64,000 nucleotides of DNA from a virus: positions 124,001 to 188,000 of the IMG/VR virus record IMGVR_UViG_3300032334_002567; one strand, 5' to 3'. The position numbers and the translations under genes are program-made. The notes beneath the pieces are model-generated. The model was given only the letters and a program-made list of their open reading frames with translations. It did not search any database and had not been told where the DNA came from. The stretch's first letter is position 1. Each line of letters begins with the position of its first letter. This document shows positions 57,659 through 63,250 of the stretch, piece after piece.

Positions 57659-58459
57659 ATGGCGGAAGAAAACAAAATAATGATCAATAGGACAATAAGG
57701 ACCGAGTTATTCGCCAAAAAAGAGGTCGAAATAATAATTCCTTTTTATGGAAAGCACTCGTTTGTAAGCAATTTAGTTCAGGACATTTTTAATACCGTTT
57801 ATTCTAATAGGTACCTTGTTACTTTGGTTGATGACGGTTCTTCCAACAACGAATTTCACACACAAATACAAAAATCTAAGGTTCCTGGCTTACGGTGCTT
57901 AAGACAAAGACAAAATAAAGGTTTTGGATCCTCAATAAACTTTGCTTTGTCAAATCCTTGGATATTTGAAAATAATTCAACAAAAGAAATACCATATGTT
58001 TTATTAATGCACTCTGACGTTTCGCTGGATAGCAAAGATTGGCTTTTAAATTTAGGCAATTTTTTGGAGTCGTTCAAAAAAGATAATGTGAAAATGGTTT
58101 CCCCAAAAACAGATAATCCAGTAGTAGATTTCGATGTCTTAAAAAGCAAAAGGTCTTTTAGTGGAGAAAATTACATTTTAAAAAATGAGTTTTTGCCTCT
58201 TTACTGTGCACTTGCTCACAGAGATCTATTTAAACATGTTGGTTTATTTAAAGAATACCCTTATGCTGGTTGCGAAGCAGAAGAGTTTGCCAAGAGAATG
58301 AATTCTAAAGGTTTTAAGCAAGGAGTTTGTGGTTCTAGCTGGGTTTCTCACATCGGCAGAGGCACACTACAACAATTTGATAAGAATAGAAAAGTCAAGG
58401 AAATATTGCGAAAAGCTAGAGAACAACATGACAAAGATATGCAGAAAACTAATATATAA
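57659..58459 (+). CDS. family 2 glycosyltransferase
   Basis: 266 residues from the ATG at 57659 behind TAGGAG. The GT-A motifs are EVEIIIPFYGKHSFVSNLVQ, VTLVDDGSSNNE and YVLLMHSDVSLDSKDWL (DxD-like at about 118). It ends with GVCGSSWVSHIGRGTLQQFD. It transfers a sugar; donor and acceptor unknown. Possible partner of the RmlB/RmlC-like enzymes. Confidence 0.88.
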   Translation: MAEENKIMINRTIRTELFAKKEVEIIIPFYGKHSFVSNLVQDIFNTVYSNRYLVTLVDDGSSNNEFHTQIQKSKVPGLRCLRQRQNKGFGSSINFALSNPWIFENNSTKEIPYVLLMHSDVSLDSKDWLLNLGNFLESFKKDNVKMVSPKTDNPVVDFDVLKSKRSFSGENYILKNEFLPLYCALAHRDLFKHVGLFKEYPYAGCEAEEFAKRMNSKGFKQGVCGSSWVSHIGRGTLQQFDKNRKVKEILRKAREQHDKDMQKTNI

Positions 58460-58504
58460 TTATGTTGGAGTATAGCTTCAAACATTTATTAAGGAGGATA
58501 TCTC

Positions 58505-58660
58505 ATGAGATGCTTAAAACCAAATGGAACCTACACAACTGCTTCTTGGAAATACTTTTATCCACGTTGCAGCAGAATTGCTCAGGCTCTTGGAATTTGC
58601 AACGGCAAGGCCGGAGCTTGGGTCGCAGCTGTAACAGTCTGTGGCCAAAGATTATTCTAA
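58505..58660 (+). CDS. small Cys/aromatic protein
   Basis: 51 residues: MRCLKPNGTYTTASWKYFYP, then RCSRIAQALGICNGKAGAWV and AAVTVCGQRLF. A strong AAGGAGG is positioned before the ATG. The frame differs from the longer open frame in this region, but its start and the flanking terminator support it. Four Cys residues are spaced as for metal or disulfide. Not recognised. Confidence 0.62.
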   Translation: MRCLKPNGTYTTASWKYFYPRCSRIAQALGICNGKAGAWVAAVTVCGQRLF

Positions 58661-58686
58661 GTTGAAATAAAACTATTCGTAAATAA

Positions 58687-58717
58687 AACCACTGGGGGAA
58701 ACCTCAGTGGTTTTTTT
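58687..58717 (+). terminator. Rho-independent terminator
   Basis: AACCACTG-GGGGAAACCT-CAGTGGTT stem-loop followed by T residues, 27 bases after the small gene. Confidence 0.92.
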
Positions 58718-58720
58718 GTC

Positions 58721-58748
58721 TTGATTTTTCTTGTGAATGTGTTATCAT
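58721..58748 (+). promoter_or_regulatory. sigma70-type promoter of csrA
   Basis: TTGATT at 58721-58726 and TATCAT at 58743-58748 with a 16-base spacer, immediately after the terminator. The csrA ATG is 41 bases downstream of the -10 box. Confidence 0.75.
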
Positions 58749-58788
58749 TCCTTGGGTTTGTTTTTTTCCATCGAAAAAGGAATTTCTG

Positions 58789-58980
58789 ATGTTAGTTTTA
58801 AGCAGGAAAAAGGATGAAAGTGTTGTTATTGGCGACAATGTCAGAATTTTTATCGTAGACATTAGGGGTGACACCGTTAGATTAGGCATAGAAGCTCCAG
58901 ATCGCATACCAGTGCATAGGAGCGAAGTTTATGAAGCAATAAAGGAAGCTGAAAGAAAAAAGAGCTATGAAAGAACCTGA
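58789..58980 (+). CDS. csrA: carbon storage regulator CsrA
   Basis: 63 residues, full length. Starts [20 protein letters not shown] and keeps the key RNA-binding residues: Leu-4, Arg-6, Val-42 and Arg-44 ([11 protein letters not shown]). CsrA dimers bind GGA motifs near ribosome binding sites and repress or stabilise messages for carbon use, motility and biofilm. A phage copy could reset host carbon flow. It has its own promoter and overlaps the SprT-like gene by 14 bases. Confidence 0.95.
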   Translation: MLVLSRKKDESVVIGDNVRIFIVDIRGDTVRLGIEAPDRIPVHRSEVYEAIKEAERKKSYERT

Positions 58981-59602
58981 TTTATTGGTTCAAATAGAAA
59001 ACTTATTTTCTTCAATCAATAAATCTTTTTTCTCAGGAAGAATCCAAAAGGTTCCTCTTTGTATTCTTCCACAAGAAAATTTTTTATTTTCTTGGAAAGA
59101 TAATCATTTAAGGCTAGGTTCTGGTGCAAGGTACACTACTAAAGAAGATTTTTTTATTAGTATGTGCCATGAAATGATTCATATTTTTAACCATCAACAA
59201 AGAATCGTTGATGTTGGAAGAAATTTTTATCATAAAAACGCTTTTGCTGACTGTGCTTTGAGTATCGGCTTCATTGTTGTTAAACACAAGGCACAAGGAT
59301 GGTCTGTTCTCAGCACAGAAGTTCCTAGGAACGCCTTACTCCCGCAGTTTATCAGAATTCCATTCACAGAAAATAATTCTAAAATTCTTTGTGAATTAAA
59401 TGCTTTTCAATGGGAAAAAATAGACAGAGGCACCTTAGTCTCAAATTCAAAAAATAAAAAAGCATTTTTTCTAAAATACGAATGTGATTGCCCAAGTCCC
59501 TACAACTCGGTTAGATGTGGAAGGGGCATTAAAAGTTCTAATCCTCTCCGTGCTAAATGCTTGGTCTGTGGGAGCATTTTTAAAATTTGCGATAGCAATT
59601 AG
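58967..59602 (+). CDS. SprT-like zinc metalloprotease
   Basis: 211 residues. The catalytic HEMIH is at 68-72 ([13 protein letters not shown]). Preceding [12 protein letters not shown] matches the SprT-like fold, and the C-terminus carries a zinc ribbon ([13 protein letters not shown], then [11 protein letters not shown]). SprT-like (Spartan-type) proteases cut DNA-bound proteins. It is one of three HExxH proteins here and is co-translated with CsrA. Confidence 0.87.
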   Translation: MKEPDLLVQIENLFSSINKSFFSGRIQKVPLCILPQENFLFSWKDNHLRLGSGARYTTKEDFFISMCHEMIHIFNHQQRIVDVGRNFYHKNAFADCALSIGFIVVKHKAQGWSVLSTEVPRNALLPQFIRIPFTENNSKILCELNAFQWEKIDRGTLVSNSKNKKAFFLKYECDCPSPYNSVRCGRGIKSSNPLRAKCLVCGSIFKICDSN

Positions 59603-59674
59603 AATCTGGGCTGTTTGGGGTTTATGCGGCAGATTAGAGGCAAAAAATCTCAGTATTTTTCGGGAAAAATGGAC

Positions 59675-59702
59675 TTAACAAGCTAAAAATCTGTGCTATC
59701 AT
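59675..59702 (+). promoter_or_regulatory. sigma70-type extended -10 promoter
   Basis: TTAACA at 59675-59680 and TATCAT at 59697-59702, 16-base spacer ending in TGTGC. It drives the nucleotidyltransferase gene at 59774. Confidence 0.75.
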
Positions 59703-59706
59703 ATTC

Positions 59707-59763
59707 CCCCAGCCAACCAAAGGATTTCAAGGTGGTAGGCTACCTTAAACTGGGGAGGGAGGG
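59707..59763 (+). promoter_or_regulatory. structured mRNA leader with sequestered-type Shine-Dalgarno
   Basis: CCCCAG at 59707-59712 can pair with CTGGGG at 59750-59755. A second hairpin (AAGGT/ACCTT) lies inside. The outer helix abuts GGAGGGAGGG, the ribosome binding region of the next gene, so folding could tune its translation. GGA motifs in this leader also make it a possible CsrA target. Confidence 0.45.
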
Positions 59764-59773
59764 TTAAATCACT

Positions 59774-60409
59774 ATGAAGATTATTTTCCCGCCCAGACCC
59801 AAAGGCAAAATGCTTCCTACGGATCTTCGTTACTATGAAGAAACTGGAGATTGGGTAGCACAAAGAAAGTTTAGGGGCAGCAGAATAGTTCTGCATATTT
59901 CTTGCAATAAAGAAGTTACTGTTGGGACTAGACACGGCACTGCTTTTTCAAAATTCCAGTTTGAAAGCAAAAGGCGGGATGAGCTATTAGATAGCTTGAA
60001 TCTTGAGCAAAACAAAGAATATTGGCTTGATGGTGAATTAATGAACAAAGACATTAATGCCACCAATGAAATAATTTTCTTTGATGTGTTGCAAGCTGGC
60101 AGATACTTGTTTTTTAAGCCAACGCAAGTTGAGCGACTTGAAATTTTGAATTCAATTTGTGGAAGCCCCACAAAAAAGAGTAGGTCAGGAATCGCATTAG
60201 AGATATCGCCATCTCACTGGATGGCTGAAACTTTCTATGACAACTTTTCTTCTAGATTTGATGAATCTTTAGACAACCCACAGCTAGAAGGATTATTGTT
60301 AAGAAAAAAGAATGTCGGTATTGAGAGTTTGGGTGAAAAGGAGTATGAAACAACCAACTTGATACGCTGCCGCAAACCCTTTTCAAAAACCAAGGGATAC
60401 GAATTTTGA
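59774..60409 (+). CDS. minimal ATP-dependent polynucleotide ligase-like nucleotidyltransferase
   Basis: 211 residues. Nucleotidyltransferase motifs: Lys-32 in RKFRGSR (motif I), YWLDGELM (motif IIIa), LEGLLLRKKN (motif IV) and LIRCRKPF (motif V). No OB domain, so it is a stand-alone adenylation domain. It could join DNA or RNA nicks or cap RNA ends. It is the second ligase in this window, the other being at 43435-44580. Confidence 0.85.
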   Translation: MKIIFPPRPKGKMLPTDLRYYEETGDWVAQRKFRGSRIVLHISCNKEVTVGTRHGTAFSKFQFESKRRDELLDSLNLEQNKEYWLDGELMNKDINATNEIIFFDVLQAGRYLFFKPTQVERLEILNSICGSPTKKSRSGIALEISPSHWMAETFYDNFSSRFDESLDNPQLEGLLLRKKNVGIESLGEKEYETTNLIRCRKPFSKTKGYEF

Positions 60410-60451
60410 TTTTTTGATTTCTTCAACCTTTACAGAAAAAAGGACTTTTCG

Positions 60452-61984
60452 ATGAAAAAGGCAAATTCTTTCGGTTTAATTGACGGTATTGAACATCTCC
60501 ACGGTTCCCTCTTCAAAGTTAAATTTTCAAAAATTATAACCACCGACAAAGTGGAAGAATCTTCGGATTATGTATTTTCTAACCCAAGACTTTTAACGCA
60601 GAACGGCACCGAAACCCTTACAGATAGGTCTTTGTCTGCGGACCTAAGGGAAAACATTAAGCACAGAACGCTTTTGAATCCCTTGATTTGCCGTTGGGTT
60701 GGCGATAGTGAAAATGCACACCCCCAGCTTGTTGGTGGTGATCGTAGGTATAGAGCCTTGGACTATCTCATCTCTAAAAAAGAGATGGTAATTGATCCAA
60801 GAGAAAGCAAATTTGGAGAAACTACTTCTGAAAGAGAAATGGTTTCTGCTGACATTGCATACGAATACGTTGTCTGCCAGATATTTAGCTGTGCAAGCGA
60901 TCTTGAAGCTGCAACGCTCGCATGGGCAGAAAATAAGAATCGCATCAACCTGACGGACGGTCATGAAGTGGCTGCTGTGCGGGAATTCCGTTTGTATGGA
61001 GCCAGTGACGATCAGATTCTTGAAATCCTGCAAAGAGATTCAAAATGGCTTCATGAAACAGATGAACTTCTTGAAAAAATTGACGAAGATACGTTGTCTC
61101 AGCTTTGTGAAGACAAAATCAAGAGAAGCGTAGCCTCCCAACTTTTAAAGATTGACGATCTTGAAAAGAGATCGGAAGTTTTAAGTGCTGCTATTGTCAA
61201 TGCACAGGAAAGCCATAAGGCTAAAACCTCAAAGTTGGACAAACAGCTAGACGCAATTAAAAATAAAAGAGGTAGGGCTGAGACAAAAAAAGTTATTGCA
61301 GAAAGTAATAACGATGAAACCTTGCTTCGACAGTCAAAGAAGGTCATTGACAGGACTGAAGAACGAGAAAAAGAGATTCAGAATAAGAAATCGAAGACAA
61401 AGCCAATCGCTTCTTCCAAAAATTTGAAGCAAGCTATGGCCGAAGTTGGTGTTGAAGAAAATTCAAACGCCAGAGCCGGTATCAAGAGTATTAAGAAAGT
61501 TTTGGCCACTATCCAGTCAATTATCGATAAGGATGGTGTTGTTGATATTCTTGGTGAAGACGTCTCTTTTCAGCTTGATCCAGTTTACTTGGAATTATTG
61601 AAGCTTGTTTTAGAAAACCATGCGCTCAAAGATTCTGATAGTCTAAAGGATACTCTGGATCAGTGGCGGGAAGAATTTCCAGAAGCTGTTGATGCCCATA
61701 GTGCTGTTGTAGAGCAAGAAATTGTAATTGTAGATGAGGATGAGGATGAGGATGAGGATGAGGATGAGGATGAGGATGAGGATGAGGATGAGGATGAGGA
61801 TGAGGATGAGGATGAGGATGAGGATGAGGATGTAGAAGACGAAGACGAAGACGAAGACGAAGACGAAGACGAAGACGAAGACGAAGACGAAGAACTGATC
61901 AGCAGCGAATCAGACGATGAATTTTATGATGATTCTTCTGAAGAGCTTGAAAGCCTTGTACAAGATGAAGAAGACGAGGACTAA
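60452..61984 (+). CDS. ParB-like protein with a long Asp/Glu tail
   Basis: 510 residues. A ParB/Srx-like N-domain shows LLNPLICRWV and the CTPase/nuclease-type QLVGGDRRYRALDYL near residue 100. Next comes a helical region (HEVAAVREFRLYGASDDQIL), possibly HTH. A Lys/Glu coiled coil lies at about 250-340, then the C-terminal (DE)n run of about 60 residues. ParB-like phage proteins act in partition, in transcription control or as nucleases. The acid tail may mimic DNA or bind basic partners. Exact role unclear. Confidence 0.8.
   Translation: MKKANSFGLIDGIEHLHGSLFKVKFSKIITTDKVEESSDYVFSNPRLLTQNGTETLTDRSLSADLRENIKHRTLLNPLICRWVGDSENAHPQLVGGDRRYRALDYLISKKEMVIDPRESKFGETTSEREMVSADIAYEYVVCQIFSCASDLEAATLAWAENKNRINLTDGHEVAAVREFRLYGASDDQILEILQRDSKWLHETDELLEKIDEDTLSQLCEDKIKRSVASQLLKIDDLEKRSEVLSAAIVNAQESHKAKTSKLDKQLDAIKNKRGRAETKKVIAESNNDETLLRQSKKVIDRTEEREKEIQNKKSKTKPIASSKNLKQAMAEVGVEENSNARAGIKSIKKVLATIQSIIDKDGVVDILGEDVSFQLDPVYLELLKLVLENHALKDSDSLKDTLDQWREEFPEAVDAHSAVVEQEIVIVDEDEDEDEDEDEDEDEDEDEDEDEDEDEDEDEDVEDEDEDEDEDEDEDEDEDEELISSESDDEFYDDSSEELESLVQDEEDED
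61733..61888. repeat. two hexanucleotide arrays encoding Asp-Glu
   Basis: About 16 copies of GATGAG (61733-61828), a short break, then about 9 copies of GAAGAC (to about 61888). Both arrays encode alternating Asp and Glu but with different codons, so they expanded separately. Arrays of this kind change length by slippage and alter the acidic tail without a frameshift. Confidence 0.92.
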
Positions 61985-61986
61985 AG

Positions 61987-62580
61987 GTGTTTGAGCCCAA
62001 AATTATTGATGACGTTTTGTCTTCTGAGGAATTAGAATTAATTTCTCTGTTTCTATCCAACTTAGGCCACTGGTCCCAGTCGAATGGGGGTGGCCTAAGT
62101 TGGCAGGGAAGGATCATTCATGACTACAACGTATTCGAAGTAAACAATCAGTTGGGTCTTTTGTTGGCAAGTTTTAGAAATAGATTCCAGAAAGCTATTT
62201 CTGAAGCATACCAACTCAAGGACTTGATTTATCCTGATACATTTGAAATTGTTCGTTGGGATGTTGGGTCTGAACAATCGCCTCATTGGGATGATATGGT
62301 CGGGACTACCGCATCGGAGGAACACCTTCAATGGTGCAAGCACAGGGCTTATGGCTCTGTGCTTTATTTAAACGACGATTATACAGGTGGAGAAACTTAT
62401 TATTCAAATTATGATTTCCAAATAACACCAAAAGCTGGTCGTTTGGCTGTGCATCCGGGTGATAAGAACCATGCACACGGAGTTCGTAAGGTATTAGGAA
62501 AAACTAGATATACTATTGCATCTTTTTGGACTTTCGATAAAAATTTTGAAGATATATGGATTCCAAATATAAATTCTTGA
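61987..62580 (+). CDS. 2-oxoglutarate/Fe(II) dioxygenase
   Basis: 197 residues from a GTG start just after the previous stop. The iron ligands are in QSPHWDDM (HxD) and KNHAHGVRKV (distal His), and the 2OG-binding Arg is in GKTRYTIASFW. The family core YGSVLYLNDDYTGGETYYS is clear. Enzymes of this type hydroxylate proteins or small molecules. It is distinct from the P4H-like enzyme at 10924-11742. Confidence 0.88.
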   Translation: MFEPKIIDDVLSSEELELISLFLSNLGHWSQSNGGGLSWQGRIIHDYNVFEVNNQLGLLLASFRNRFQKAISEAYQLKDLIYPDTFEIVRWDVGSEQSPHWDDMVGTTASEEHLQWCKHRAYGSVLYLNDDYTGGETYYSNYDFQITPKAGRLAVHPGDKNHAHGVRKVLGKTRYTIASFWTFDKNFEDIWIPNINS

Positions 62581-62638
62581 CTATTTGCTGCCATTTATTT
62601 ATTTTTCATTTTATTTAATATATATCTGCGGAGGGATC

Positions 62639-62911
62639 ATGAAAACATTTAGAGAATGGCAATTAAAAACAAACGAATCTGCGGATTATTCCGATTTGTT
62701 TGATGCCGTCACCAAAGAAGGTGCGAAGCAGCAAATAAGCCAGATACTAGATGAGCACCCAGAATTGGTGGATGGAATAAAGAATTTTAAGCAGAATGAA
62801 CCAGAAAAGTTCAAAAGAAGTATTAGTAATTTTAACAATAATAGCGTTGATTTAAATCTTTTGATTAAATTATCGAAGGGTAAGTTTCTCGGCTATTACG
62901 ATTGGATGTAA
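62639..62911 (+). CDS. tagged small helical protein
   Basis: 90 residues from the ATG at 62639 behind GGAGGG. Starts MKTFREWQLKTNES, one of the best matches to a T4-type capsid-targeting sequence. The rest is helical and charged (EGAKQQISQILDEHPELVDG). Not recognised beyond that. An AT-rich AATATATATC box lies before the ribosome binding site. Confidence 0.7.
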   Translation: MKTFREWQLKTNESADYSDLFDAVTKEGAKQQISQILDEHPELVDGIKNFKQNEPEKFKRSISNFNNNSVDLNLLIKLSKGKFLGYYDWM

Positions 62912-62914
62912 AGT

Positions 62915-63199
62915 GTGATAGGTGTTTGCCCTAGTTGTGGTTACAAACTAAACAACAAACTAAATGATGGTTTGTCAAATTGCATCAATTGCAATTGTGT
63001 CTTTAGTTCCACCGTTTTTAATGAGCTTTTAGCTGCCGCATGGCAGATAAGAAAAAACAATCTAACCATTGAGCAGGCACAAGAACAGATTAAAATAGAT
63101 AAAGACTTTATTGTTTTTGCTTTTTGCTTTGCTTCTCTTTTTGAATATTCGCATGATGAGTTTCTTTCTTTATTAAAAAAACTTGGTATCAAAAATTGA
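62915..63199 (+). CDS. small zinc-ribbon protein
   Basis: 94 residues from a GTG. N-terminal zinc ribbon: CPSCGYKL and CINCNCVF. A helical end follows (LAAAWQIRKNNLTIEQAQEQ). It resembles small phage zinc proteins of unknown role. It is followed by the promoter for the prs-like gene, which overlaps its last codons. Confidence 0.7.
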   Translation: MIGVCPSCGYKLNNKLNDGLSNCINCNCVFSSTVFNELLAAAWQIRKNNLTIEQAQEQIKIDKDFIVFAFCFASLFEYSHDEFLSLLKKLGIKN

Positions 63200-63224
63200 T
63201 CGACTAGTTTGTTTCTGCTAAAAT
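63196..63224 (+). promoter_or_regulatory. sigma70-type extended -10 promoter of the prs-like gene
   Basis: TTGATC at 63196-63201 and TAAAAT at 63219-63224 with a 17-base spacer ending in TCTGC. The gene start is 27 bases downstream of the -10 box. Confidence 0.6.
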
Positions 63225-63250
63225 CTTCCTCGCAACCCGAGGACGCAGAA

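Noticed and set aside
61733-61888. Acidic repeat as a sequencing or assembly artefact
   Set aside because: The two arrays use different codons for the same dipeptides and remain in frame within a long gene, which a simple artefact would not produce. Array length may still be inexact.
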